DNA of 64,000 bases from Chromobacterium haemolyticum (GTDB lineage Bacteria; Pseudomonadota; Gammaproteobacteria; Burkholderiales; Chromobacteriaceae), in assembly GCF_002081825.1 (NCBI RefSeq), contig NZ_MUKU01000008.1:62001-126000 (forward strand), given 5' to 3'. The translations under genes and the position numbers were made by a program. Below the pieces are notes generated by a model. It was not told the DNA's origin. It saw nothing but the letters and a program-made list of their open reading frames with translations, and made no database searches. Position 1 is the first letter of the stretch, and the number at the start of each line of letters is the position of its first letter. This document shows positions 1 to 7,687 of this stretch, in pieces.

Positions 1-446
1 AAGTCGCGACGGTGAGCGTCCTCTTCCTGGCTGCCGAAACTGTTGTCGGCCATGATGCGGCCGGTTTCATTAGTGTCGTCCACGGAGCCGCCGCGGAAGG
101 TAGTCACCTCGATGGTTTCCTGCCCCATCATCACATGGACGATGCGGAAACGCCGGCCGATGATGCGGGAACGGCGGAACACCCGGTGCACTTCCTCCGG
201 CGTCGCGTTGGTGGCCACGTCGAAATCCTTCGGCGACACGCCCAACATCAAGTCGCGCACGGCTCCGCCCACCACATAGGCGGAAAAACCAGCCTCCTGC
301 AGTCGGGTGGTGACTTTCAGCGCAGCGGAGCTGAGCTGGTCTCGGCGGATGCCGTGTTGCGGCAGAGGAATCACGCGCGCCTTGGTGCGGCGCTTGCCCA
401 TGCCGGCGGGCAGGTCCAGTACTTTACGGATAAACTTGCGGATCAT
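1..446 (-). CDS. pcnB: Poly(A) polymerase I, N-terminal part (runs off window)
   Basis: The reverse-strand reading begins MIRKFIRKVLDLPAG and carries the nucleotidyltransferase signature of the class II poly(A) polymerase/CCA-adding family: GGAVRD at residues 60-65 and the metal-binding DFD at 74-76, followed by the RRFRIVHV region. The family adds A-tails to the 3' ends of RNAs and so promotes their decay by the degradosome. The basic stretch before the catalytic core (about 35 residues) favours PcnB over the tRNA CCA enzyme. The ATG was chosen because it gives the usual short basic N-terminus; no good Shine-Dalgarno is visible. The C-terminal part lies beyond base 1, so the gene is incomplete here. 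Confidence 0.85.
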   Translation of the reverse strand, partial: MIRKFIRKVLDLPAGMGKRRTKARVIPLPQHGIRRDQLSSAALKVTTRLQEAGFSAYVVGGAVRDLMLGVSPKDFDVATNATPEEVHRVFRRSRIIGRRFRIVHVMMGQETIEVTTFRGGSVDDTNETGRIMADNSFGSQEEDAHRRD

Positions 447-650
447 TATGAGAAAGATAGTCGACTTGGAATGCCAGGATTCGCAAGACTAGTAGGTAGT
501 CAAGCCGGCGATTATATCCCTATTCTTTGCAGAAAATACAATTCGCCGCCATATACCGCCCCATAGCCGCCTCCACGGCCGCCAATTGCCCCCTATCGAC
601 GATAGGCATACAATCGCTGCCGATTCGCCGACTCCGACAAGACCCCTCCC

Positions 651-1409
651 GTGCGCCCTACTCTCAGCTTCCATCTTCAGACCATTCCCAACGTGCCCGC
701 CATCCGCCAGCTCTATGAGCTGGACGGCGAGATCGGGGAGGCCGACGTCGCCGATTTCGTGCTGCAGCGCTGCCGCGCCCAAAGCGGCACCGATTTCATC
801 CCCTTCCATTTGCACCGCGTGGTCGCCATCGCCGGCGTACTGCAGCAGGATGGACACACCCGCCTCTTCCAACGGCTCGCCGTCGATGCCGGCGACGAAG
901 CCGCGATGCTGACGGACTGGCTAACCCTGCTGCGCGACAGCCGGGCGCAGTTGATCAGTTGGGACGGCTCTCGGCTGGAGCTGCCGGTGTTGCTCCATCG
1001 CGCGCTGGCGCTGGGCTTGCATCTGCCGGAACAGCTCCGCGCCGGCCGGACGCCGGACGCGCATTGCGCGCTGAGCGAGATCCTGAGCGGCGGCCATGCC
1101 GAACTGGCCACCCCTTTGGGCGAGCTGGCCCGTCTGTGCGGCCTGCCCGGAGAAACCGAACTCAACGGCCCTCGGCGCTGGGAACTGTACCGCGCCGGCA
1201 ACGCCGGCGCGCTCGCCGAACACAATGCGCGCCAGGCCGCCAGTTGCCATCTGCTGTGGCTGCGCCAGCAATGGGTGGAGGGCGCGCTGGCTCCAGCCAC
1301 CTATCAAGCCTGTAGACAAAGCTTGCGCGCCGCCGTCGCCGCGCAACCGGAACCGCACTGGCGCGGCTGGCTGGCCGACTGGCGCGCAGAGGCCGCGCAA
1401 GGGGATTGA
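651..1409 (+). CDS. Degenerate 3'-5' exonuclease-like protein (PolB exonuclease family)
   Basis: This 252-residue protein has the layout of the predicted 3'-5' exonucleases related to the PolB exonuclease domain. The three conserved blocks are recognisable at the right spacing but their acidic residues are changed. The first block (usually FDxETxPD) reads FHLQTIPN, the second (usually NGxxFDLPVL) reads WDGSRLELPVL, and the third (usually YCxxDVxxTxLLxLR) reads HNARQAASCHLLWLR. It is therefore probably not a metal-dependent nuclease any longer, although it may still bind nucleic acid. Assignment rests on motif spacing alone. It stands by itself, followed by a hairpin element and a terminator. 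Confidence 0.6.
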   Translation: MRPTLSFHLQTIPNVPAIRQLYELDGEIGEADVADFVLQRCRAQSGTDFIPFHLHRVVAIAGVLQQDGHTRLFQRLAVDAGDEAAMLTDWLTLLRDSRAQLISWDGSRLELPVLLHRALALGLHLPEQLRAGRTPDAHCALSEILSGGHAELATPLGELARLCGLPGETELNGPRRWELYRAGNAGALAEHNARQAASCHLLWLRQQWVEGALAPATYQACRQSLRAAVAAQPEPHWRGWLADWRAEAAQGD

Positions 1410-1450
1410 CAGCCAAAAGCCAAAGGCATAGGCTGACATTCATGCGCCGA

Positions 1451-1498
1451 TTTGACACAGCTTGCGGGCGCTTAACAAATGCCAGCTAAAGCGTCAAA
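1451..1498 (+). repeat. Hairpin element, copy 1 of a tandem pair
   Basis: A nested hairpin with arms TTTGAC (1451-1456)/GTCAAA (1493-1498), AGCT (1459-1462)/AGCT (1484-1487) and GGC/GCC. It ends with the 11-mer GCTAAAGCGTC (1485-1495), which recurs in copy 2. GCGCTT in the loop can alternatively pair with AAGCGT downstream, so a pseudoknot is possible. A terminator-like hairpin follows within 10 bases. I do not recognise the family. Confidence 0.45.
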
Positions 1499-1504
1499 CC
1501 GGTC

Positions 1505-1540
1505 AACCCGCTTGCGCTCTTAAGTCGTAGGCGGGTTTTG
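1505..1540 (+). terminator. Rho-independent terminator-like hairpin
   Basis: AACCCGC (1505-1511) pairs with GCGGGTT (1531-1537) and is followed by a T-rich stretch. It could end the upstream 252-residue gene. GCGGG inside the preceding hairpin element could pair with CCCGC of this stem, so an attenuator is also conceivable. Confidence 0.5.
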
Positions 1541-1642
1541 TTTTACCCGTACAGGCAGTTAAGCAAACCAATCGCTTCGGATCGATGCATGAGCCGCGCC
1601 CCGCTATCCGTTTCGGGCATGCGCGGCAGGCGCCGAGTTAAA

Positions 1643-1681
1643 GACAACTTGCAGGGCGCCCAAAAATCCTGCTAAAGCGTC
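1643..1681 (+). repeat. Hairpin element, copy 2 of a tandem pair
   Basis: It shares the 3' block GCTAAAGCGTC (1671-1681) with copy 1 and has a similar upstream part (CTTGCAGGGCGC against CTTGCGGGCGC). The stem sequences differ but the pairing is kept: GCAGG (1651-1655) with CCTGC (1668-1672) and GAC (1643-1645) with GTC (1679-1681). Conserved pairing with changed bases suggests a functional RNA. It lies about 55 bases before the next start codon. Confidence 0.45.
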
Positions 1682-1737
1682 GCCGGCGAAACCCAGAACC
1701 GGCGCGCCAACCGCGACCGAACCAACTGGAGACCGCC

Positions 1738-2037
1738 ATGTACGACTGCCTGCAAGATAGCTATACCGATTTCTCTTTTGCCAATTTCGACGCCGTGGGA
1801 AGACCTCGCCCCCTTTGCGGCAGCCTGAGCGCCTCTCCGCTCACGCCGGCCGACGCCCCCGCTCTGCAACAGCTGGCGGATTTCGCCCATGAACTGGGCT
1901 ACGAACTGGAACGCAACGGCGAACAGCTGACCGTGCGGGATATTTCGCTAGTGGACGCGCTCAGCATCAACGCCCGCTTTGGCGGCGAACTGCTGATCAG
2001 CTGCGATCTGCGCCGCGACCCGCCCGCGCGCTTCTGA
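1738..2037 (+). CDS. Hypothetical protein, 99 aa
   Basis: I do not recognise this protein. It starts with MYDCLQDSYTDFSFANFD and has no membrane segment or known motif; the second half (HELGYELERNGEQLTVRD onward) looks like a small alpha/beta fold. A GGAG-like ribosome site lies about 8 bases before the ATG, and codon use is GC-rich like the neighbouring host genes, so it is probably real. It sits downstream of the paired hairpin elements, which may be part of its leader. Confidence 0.6.
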   Translation: MYDCLQDSYTDFSFANFDAVGRPRPLCGSLSASPLTPADAPALQQLADFAHELGYELERNGEQLTVRDISLVDALSINARFGGELLISCDLRRDPPARF

Positions 2038-2186
2038 TCTGACACCACCGCCCGCTCCCGCTCCGCCGGGAGCGCTCCGCGCGTCCGTCCCGCTCCTTGC
2101 CGCCCCATTGTCATGGCGCGACAAAGACAAGCCCGCCCCGCAGCCGGTATAATGGCCAGTTCTCCGAGCCATCCCGCCCTACTCCC

Positions 2187-3593
2187 ATGCTGTTTGAAAT
2201 CAATCGCGCCCCGCGCGGGGCCGTGCTGCTGGAAGCCCGTCAAATCAGCCGGCTGGCCTTGCCGATGATGATCGCTCAGATCGCGCAGGTGGCCACCGCC
2301 TTCGTCGACACCGTGATGGCGGGCCGCGTCAGCACCGACGATCTGGCCGCCGTCTCCCTGGGCGCCAGCGTTTTCATCACCTTCTACGTCACGCTGATGG
2401 GCATCGTCACCGCGCTCAATCCCATCCTGGCTCACCAGCTGGGCGCCGGCGAGCACGACAAATTCAAGGACACCGCGCGCCAGGGCCTGTGGTTCGGCCT
2501 GCTGATCGGCCTCTTGGGCGCGGCGATGATGGTGGCGCTGGAGCCCGCGCTGCGGCTGTGGCTGCACCTGCCGCCGGAAGTGATCGACAAGGTGATGCTG
2601 TTCATCACCGGCGCCGCGGTGGGCATGCCGGCGGCGATGACCCACCGCGCGCTGCACGCCTACGCGTCCAGCCTGGGCCGCCCCAAGGCCATCATGGTGG
2701 TCAGCCTGCTGGCGCTGGCGCTGAACGTTCCGCTCAACTACATCCTGATCCACGGCCTGTTCGGCCTGCCCAAGCTGGGCGGCGCCGGCTGCGGCTGGGC
2801 CACCGGCATCGTGTTCTGGTTCAATTGTCTGGCCCTGCTCGCCTATGTCAGCTGGCACCGCAATTTCCGCCAGTTCCGGCTGCTGGAACGCCTGCGCGGC
2901 CCGGACTGGCGCATGTACCGCGGCTTCCTCAAGCTGGGCGTGCCCATCGGCCTGTCCTTCTTCGTGGAAGTCAGCCTGTTCTCCTTCATCGCACTGCTGA
3001 TTGCCGAACTGGGCACCGTGGTGGTCGCCACCCACCAATCCGTGCTCAATTTTTCCAGCATCATCTACATGCTGCCGCAGAGCGTGGCCACCGCGATGTC
3101 CGTGCGCGTCGGCCATCATGTCGGCGCCGGCGACTACCGCGCCGCCCGCTTCAGCTCCGGAGTAGGCCTGCTGCTGGGTCTGAGCATGGCCTTCTGCGCG
3201 ATGCTCGTGGTGCTGCTGTTCCGAGAACCCATCATGCGCATGTACACGCCGGACCCGCGCGTGATCGCGATGGGCTCCACCCTCTTGCTGTTCGCCGCTG
3301 TCTACCAGCTAACCGACGCCGCCCAAACCATCGCCTCCGGCGCCTTGCGCGGCTACAAGCTGACCACGGTGCCGATGGTCATTCACATCCTGTCGTTCTG
3401 GTGCGTAGGCCTGGGCCTAGGCATCACCCTGGGCCTGACCGACTGGCTGACCAAGAAGCCCATGGGCGTGTTCGGCTTCTGGACCGCGCTGGTCATCAGC
3501 CTGAGCGTGGCCGCGCTGTTCCTGACCCGCTACCTGGCGGGCGAAAGCCGCCGCCGCCTGCATCGACAACTTCAAACGGAACCGGCGCCATGA
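2187..3593 (+). CDS. MATE family multidrug/metabolite efflux transporter
   Basis: A 468-residue integral membrane protein with about twelve hydrophobic segments and the two-lobed MATE pattern. It opens with a cytoplasmic stretch, then LALPMMIAQIAQ and FVDTVMAGR, the typical first-helix and loop motifs of the family. MATE pumps exchange Na+ or H+ for cationic drugs or metabolites across the inner membrane. The ATG at 2187 was chosen over a longer frame because the extra upstream residues are not membrane-like and a TATAAT sequence (2148-2153) lies inside that extension. Its TGA overlaps the ATG of murB (ATGA), so the two are translationally coupled. Substrate unknown. Confidence 0.9.
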   Translation: MLFEINRAPRGAVLLEARQISRLALPMMIAQIAQVATAFVDTVMAGRVSTDDLAAVSLGASVFITFYVTLMGIVTALNPILAHQLGAGEHDKFKDTARQGLWFGLLIGLLGAAMMVALEPALRLWLHLPPEVIDKVMLFITGAAVGMPAAMTHRALHAYASSLGRPKAIMVVSLLALALNVPLNYILIHGLFGLPKLGGAGCGWATGIVFWFNCLALLAYVSWHRNFRQFRLLERLRGPDWRMYRGFLKLGVPIGLSFFVEVSLFSFIALLIAELGTVVVATHQSVLNFSSIIYMLPQSVATAMSVRVGHHVGAGDYRAARFSSGVGLLLGLSMAFCAMLVVLLFREPIMRMYTPDPRVIAMGSTLLLFAAVYQLTDAAQTIASGALRGYKLTTVPMVIHILSFWCVGLGLGITLGLTDWLTKKPMGVFGFWTALVISLSVAALFLTRYLAGESRRRLHRQLQTEPAP

Positions 3594-4615
3594 GCCTGAG
3601 CTACAGCCACCATCATCCGCTCAAATCGCTGAACACCTTCGGCATGGACGCGCGCGCGCGCGACTTCTGCCTACTGGACGCGCTCTCCGATCTGCCGGCG
3701 CTGCTGGACAGCCCGGCCTACCGCGCCGGCCCGGTGCTGTGGCTGGGCGGCGGCAGCAATCTGCTGTTCACCCGCGACTATGCCGGCCTGGTGGTCAAAC
3801 TGGGGCTGCGCGGCATCCGCCTGCTGGAGGAAAGCGGCGACGACGTGATCGTCGAAGCGGCCGCCGGCGAAAACTGGCACGGCTTCGTGCTCCACACCCT
3901 GAGCCAGGGCTGGTACGGACTGGAAAATCTGAGCCTGATCCCCGGCACCGTCGGCGCCAGCCCAATTCAAAACATCGGCGCCTACGGCGTCGAGGCCAAG
4001 GACTACATTCATCAAGTGGTCTGCGCCGACCTTGATCACGGCGGCGCCGAACTGACGCTGGACAAGGCCGACTGCCGCTTCGGCTATCGCGACAGCGTGT
4101 TCAAGCACGAGGCCGCCGGCCGCCTGCTGGTCACCGCGGTGCGCTTCCGCCTGTCGCGCGCGCCGCGGCTGCGCACCGGCTACGGCGACATCCAGCAAGA
4201 ACTGGACGCCGCCGGCATTGCCGCGCCCACGCCGCAAGACGTCAGCGACGCGGTGATCCGTATCCGCTCGAGCAAACTGCCCAATCCGGCCGAGCTGGGC
4301 AACGCCGGCAGCTTCTTCAAAAACCCGGTGCTGCCGGCGGAACAGGCGCAGGCGCTGCTGGCGCGCCATCCAGCGATGCCGCACTACCCGGCTACCGACG
4401 GCAAGGTCAAGCTGGCCGCCGGCTGGCTGATCGACCAATGCGGGCTGAAAGGCCATCGCGACGGCGACGCCGGCGTGCACGCGCGCCAGGCCCTGGTGCT
4501 GGTCAACTACGGCGCCGCCAGCGGCGAGCAGATGCGCGCGCTGGCCGACAAGGTGCGCGCGGAAGTCCGTCAACGCTTCGGCGTGGAACTGGAGCCGGAA
4601 CCCATCATTCTCTAA
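3590..4615 (+). CDS. murB: UDP-N-acetylenolpyruvoylglucosamine reductase
   Basis: MurB (341 aa) reduces UDP-GlcNAc-enolpyruvate to UDP-MurNAc with NADPH and FAD, the second committed step of peptidoglycan synthesis, in the cytoplasm. The FAD-binding motif GGGSNLL is at residues 53-59. GTVGASPIQNIGAYG and the catalytic-serine region NAGSFFKNP follow, and the chain ends EPEPIIL with the conserved C-terminal glutamate. The length and the large insertion fit the type I (E. coli-like) enzyme. The start overlaps the stop of the MATE transporter gene. Confidence 0.95.
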   Translation: MSLSYSHHHPLKSLNTFGMDARARDFCLLDALSDLPALLDSPAYRAGPVLWLGGGSNLLFTRDYAGLVVKLGLRGIRLLEESGDDVIVEAAAGENWHGFVLHTLSQGWYGLENLSLIPGTVGASPIQNIGAYGVEAKDYIHQVVCADLDHGGAELTLDKADCRFGYRDSVFKHEAAGRLLVTAVRFRLSRAPRLRTGYGDIQQELDAAGIAAPTPQDVSDAVIRIRSSKLPNPAELGNAGSFFKNPVLPAEQAQALLARHPAMPHYPATDGKVKLAAGWLIDQCGLKGHRDGDAGVHARQALVLVNYGAASGEQMRALADKVRAEVRQRFGVELEPEPIIL

Positions 4616-4659
4616 ACAGCCGGCGCGAAACTCTCGCGCTCTCGACAAAAGGCGAAACG

Positions 4660-5277
4660 ATGAATTCAAGCGTAGATGTGCTGGTATTCGATCTGGGCGG
4701 GGTATTGGTGGACTGGAACGGCATCGATCCGCTGGTGCGGCTTTCTCAGGGCAAGCTGAATCCGGAACAAGCCCGGCGCTTCTGGATGGAAACGCCGTGG
4801 ATCGCCAAGCTGGACACCGGCGCCTGCACGCCGGAAGCGTTTAGCGCCGCGATGGCGGAACACCTGGGACTGGACATCGACGCGGCGGAAATGACCGCGC
4901 AACTGGACAGCTGGCTGCGCGGCGCCTTCCCCGGCGCGGCGGAAATGCTGGCCCAGCTTGGCCCGCGCCATCGCCTGGCCGTGCTCAGCAACAACAACGC
5001 GCTGCACTGGGACAAAATCGAACGCGAATTTGATCTGCTGCACCATTTCGACCGGCTATTCGCCTCCCATCTGATCGGCCTGCGCAAGCCGGACGACGAG
5101 GTATACCGTCATGTACAGCAGGAACTGGACGTGGCCCCGCAACGTATCGCCTTTTTCGACGACAACATAGAATGCGTGGACGCCGCCCGCCGCGCCGGCT
5201 GGCAAGCTTTTCACACCAAAGGCTTGGACCAGGTGCAGGCCGCGCTGCGCGCCAACGGCTGGCTGAACGCCGTCTAG
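4660..5277 (+). CDS. HAD-superfamily hydrolase, subfamily IA (YihX-like phosphatase)
   Basis: A 205-residue HAD phosphatase. Motif I is DLGGVLVDW (the nucleophilic Asp is in the VFDLGGV stretch near residue 10), motif II is VLSNNN, motif III includes the lysine of GLRKPDDE, and motif IV is FFDDN. The DLGGV form and the FDDN ending match the YihX/GPH-like group that dephosphorylates sugar phosphates such as glucose-1-phosphate. The ATG was chosen because GGCGAA lies just upstream and the protein starts immediately before motif I. It follows murB by 44 bases and is likely co-transcribed. Substrate is inferred from the family only. Confidence 0.85.
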   Translation: MNSSVDVLVFDLGGVLVDWNGIDPLVRLSQGKLNPEQARRFWMETPWIAKLDTGACTPEAFSAAMAEHLGLDIDAAEMTAQLDSWLRGAFPGAAEMLAQLGPRHRLAVLSNNNALHWDKIEREFDLLHHFDRLFASHLIGLRKPDDEVYRHVQQELDVAPQRIAFFDDNIECVDAARRAGWQAFHTKGLDQVQAALRANGWLNAV

Positions 5278-5279
5278 CG

Positions 5280-5660
5280 CTAGAACAGGCCGCCGGCCTT
5301 GCAGAAGATCGCCACCACCGTCAGCAGTCCAATCAGCCAGGACAGCGAGCGCAGGCTGGCCTGGTCGGCCAGATAAAACAAGCCGTGCGCCACCCGCGCC
5401 GCGATGAACACCGCGGCGGCGGCGTCCAGAAACGCCGACGGCGCATGCATGCCCCACCCCACCAGCACCGCGGCGGCGAAGGTTGGGAACGCCTCCCAGG
5501 CGTTTTGCTGCGCCCAATTGGCTCGCTGCCGGTAACCGCTGACTTGGGCCATCGCCTCTCGCGGCCTGTGGTTGTCCACCCGCGCGCCGGCCTTGGCCAC
5601 CCCGGCCCAGATCAATGGCAGCAAAGCCGCCAGCAAGATGCTCCATAACGCAAACGGCAT
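5280..5660 (-). CDS. MAPEG family membrane protein
   Basis: A 126-residue protein with about four hydrophobic helices. It has the features of the MAPEG (membrane-associated eicosanoid/glutathione) family as found in bacteria: the central RxxxAQxNxxEAFPTFAAAVL motif and a later AARVAHGLFYL segment. The family acts as small membrane transferases in eukaryotes; the bacterial role is mostly unknown. The gene is convergent with the HAD phosphatase, with only two bases between their stops. Confidence 0.8.
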   Translation of the reverse strand: MPFALWSILLAALLPLIWAGVAKAGARVDNHRPREAMAQVSGYRQRANWAQQNAWEAFPTFAAAVLVGWGMHAPSAFLDAAAAVFIAARVAHGLFYLADQASLRSLSWLIGLLTVVAIFCKAGGLF

Positions 5661-5689
5661 AACATTCTCCTATGTTGATCCAGCATCTA

Positions 5690-5831
5690 AGAACCTGTTC
5701 ATAGCCTGCTGCACTTCAGCGATACGACGTTGAAAGCGGCTTCAAAATGCTCATATACCGTGTGTACACTCCGCTTTTTCAGCCGTTTTTGCCTTGTCTC
5801 GCCCTAGCTCGCGAGACTTTGAACAGGCTCT
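5690..5831. repeat. MITE-like dispersed repeat, copy A
   Basis: A 142-bp element with imperfect 12-bp terminal inverted repeats: AGAACCTGTTCA at the left and TGAACAGGCTCT at the right (one mismatch when reversed). Its interior shares blocks such as GTACACTCCGCTTT and GCCTTGTCTC with a copy near 13.8 kb and, in reverse orientation, with the adjacent copy B. It contains no ORF, so it is a non-autonomous element or structured repeat. Confidence 0.7.
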
Positions 5832-5832
5832 A

Positions 5833-5925
5833 ACAGAGGCTGCTTACGAAATTGCGAGCCAAGCGAGACAAGGCGTTGCGGTTGAAGAAGCAGAATGCGC
5901 AGTTGGTTCATCAGCACTCTGAAAC
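5833..5925. repeat. MITE-like repeat, copy B (inverted, partial)
   Basis: Read on the reverse strand, this stretch gives GCTTCTTCAACCGCAACGCC then TTGTCTCGC, matching the interior of copy A base for base over long blocks. It directly abuts copy A in opposite orientation. The outer end has lost the terminal repeat, so the copy is partial. Together the two copies fill the gap of about 316 bases between the flanking genes. Confidence 0.55.
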
Positions 5926-5976
5926 CGTACTCGCCGTATCGCCGCTCGCGACGCGCAGCGGATGGTAAACCCCTTC

Positions 5977-6651
5977 TCACGGCGCGCGGCGTCTATGTCC
6001 CAGATAGCGCCCGTCGTCGAAGGTGGCCACCCATTCCGGCCGGTAAACCACCAACACCGCCGCCAGCAAACCAGTGGTGAAGGCCTCCGACCATGACAAT
6101 AAAAAATAGAACGGAAGCGTCTCTTCAAGCAACTGGTCCCAGGGATAGGCGCCGGCCAGCCCCAAGGCCAACAAGCCGGACAGGCCGGCGGCGAACATGC
6201 CGGCGCCGCCGGCGAGGAAGCCGTTGACGAAGACATAAACAAACAGATTACTGGGCAAAACGCGCTGACTCAAGCGCAGCGCCGCGGCGGACAGCGCCAC
6301 CGGCGGCAAGATCATGGTCAGATAATTCAGGCCCAGCGCCGGCAAATCGGCCTGCCCGCTCAAGGCAAGCGCCAGCAAGGGTAGCGCCAAGGCCAGCAAG
6401 GCCAGCCAGGGCCCCATCATCAGGGTGAACAGGCCGGCGCCCAGCAAATGGAAGGACAGGCCCGGCGCCACGCCGCCGCGCAGCAGCCACAAGGCCAGCG
6501 CCAGCACGCAGGCGCCCATCCAGGCGTTGCAAGCCGGCAAGGGCAAGCCGCGCCAGGCCACCCGTCGCGCCGCCAGCGCCAACAAAGACAAAGCCGCGCC
6601 ATTGCTCAGCCAAAGCGCGGCGTCGGGAAAAAACGATGCGGGCAAATCCAT
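5977..6651 (-). CDS. CbiM-like ECF-type membrane permease (COG3235-type)
   Basis: A 224-residue protein that is almost entirely hydrophobic, with six or seven predicted helices. Motifs such as GLSFHLLGAGLFTLMMGP, PSNLFVYVFVNGF and the near-C-terminal LLSWSEAFTTGLLA match the predicted membrane proteins related to the CbiM substrate-binding component of energy-coupling-factor cobalt/nickel transporters. The histidine-containing N-terminus typical of true CbiM is missing, and no ATPase or CbiQ gene is nearby, so the substrate is open. The gene stands alone, divergent from nadC. Confidence 0.75.
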   Translation of the reverse strand: MDLPASFFPDAALWLSNGAALSLLALAARRVAWRGLPLPACNAWMGACVLALALWLLRGGVAPGLSFHLLGAGLFTLMMGPWLALLALALPLLALALSGQADLPALGLNYLTMILPPVALSAAALRLSQRVLPSNLFVYVFVNGFLAGGAGMFAAGLSGLLALGLAGAYPWDQLLEETLPFYFLLSWSEAFTTGLLAAVLVVYRPEWVATFDDGRYLGHRRRAP

Positions 6652-6751
6652 GACCTACCTATCGGCTTGATTATCCATTTCGAATGATACCAGAGCATGC
6701 GCACCAACCCGTCTCCATTGGGTACAATGACGTTTTATTGGAGAGTTCCGC

Positions 6752-7597
6752 ATGCCCGCTTTGCCCGCCCCTCACCTGATCGCCCAGCACGTCGCCGCCG
6801 CCCTGACCGAAGACATCGGCCGTTGCGACTGGACCGCCCTGCTGATTCCCGAACACAGTGCCGGCGCGGCGCGGGTGGTCGCGCGCGAGGCGGCTACCTT
6901 GTGCGGTCAGGCCTGGTTCGACGAATGCTTCCGGCAGGTTGACCCTGATTGCCAGGTGGAATGGCTGGCCGCCGAAGGCGAGCAAGTGGCCGCCGGCGCG
7001 GTGCTGTGCAATATCTCCGGCCCGGCGCGCGCGCTGCTGAGCGCGGAGCGCTCCGCGCTCAACTTCCTGCAAACCCTGTCCGCGGTCGCCAGCGAAACCC
7101 GCCGCTACGTCGACGCCGTGGCAGGCACCCGCGCCCGGATTCTGGACACGCGCAAAACCATGCCCGGACTGCGACTGGCGCAGAAATACGCGGTAACGGT
7201 GGGTGGCGGCGACAATCAGCGCATTGGCCTGTTCGACGGCATCCTGATCAAGGAAAACCACATCATGGCCGCCGGCGGCATCGCCGCCGCGCTGCGGGCC
7301 GCGCAACAACTGGCTCCCACCGACGTCAGCCTGCAGATCGAGGTGGAAACGCTGGAACAACTGGAGGAAGCGCTGCGCCATGGCACCAAGCTGGCGCTGC
7401 TGGACAATATGTCGCTGGAGCAAATGCGCGAGGCGGTGCGCTTGACCGCCGGCCGCGCTCTGTTGGAGGCCTCCGGTGGCGTGGACTTCGACACCGTGCG
7501 CGCGATTGCGGAAACCGGGGTCGACCGCATTTCCGTGGGCAAGCTGACCAAGGATATCCTAGCCGTCGATCTCTCGATGCGATTCACCGCAGCCTGA
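6752..7597 (+). CDS. nadC: Nicotinate-nucleotide pyrophosphorylase (quinolinate phosphoribosyltransferase)
   Basis: NadC (281 aa) converts quinolinate and PRPP to nicotinate mononucleotide, CO2 and PPi in de novo NAD synthesis. Visible signatures are LTEDIGRCDWT at the N-terminus, ILDTRKTMPGLRLAQKYAV in the substrate site, KENHI for phosphate binding, and LLDNMS and ASGGV further on, all in the standard order. The gene has a GGAG ribosome site 7-8 bases before its ATG. A GC-rich hairpin follows its stop. Confidence 0.95.
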   Translation: MPALPAPHLIAQHVAAALTEDIGRCDWTALLIPEHSAGAARVVAREAATLCGQAWFDECFRQVDPDCQVEWLAAEGEQVAAGAVLCNISGPARALLSAERSALNFLQTLSAVASETRRYVDAVAGTRARILDTRKTMPGLRLAQKYAVTVGGGDNQRIGLFDGILIKENHIMAAGGIAAALRAAQQLAPTDVSLQIEVETLEQLEEALRHGTKLALLDNMSLEQMREAVRLTAGRALLEASGGVDFDTVRAIAETGVDRISVGKLTKDILAVDLSMRFTAA

Positions 7598-7606
7598 CGC
7601 CCCCGG

Positions 7607-7630
7607 ACCCGCCTGCTGGCGGCGGGTTCC
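7607..7630 (+). terminator. Terminator-like hairpin after nadC
   Basis: ACCCGCC (7607-7613) pairs with GGCGGGT (7621-7627) across a 7-base loop. The following T-tract is short (TTCCTGT), so termination may be incomplete. Confidence 0.5.
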
Positions 7631-7687
7631 TGTCATACTTCGCCGCCTAGCGCTATAACTGGTTCATAACCCCCAATAACGAGCGTC

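Noticed and set aside
12-566. Plus-strand frame over pcnB
   Set aside because: The reverse strand encodes the clear nucleotidyltransferase motifs of PcnB; the plus frame has none.
1899-3119. Minus-strand frame of 406 codons opposite the MATE transporter
   Set aside because: Composition (His, Gln, Ala-rich) and position opposite a clear membrane protein mark it as a shadow.
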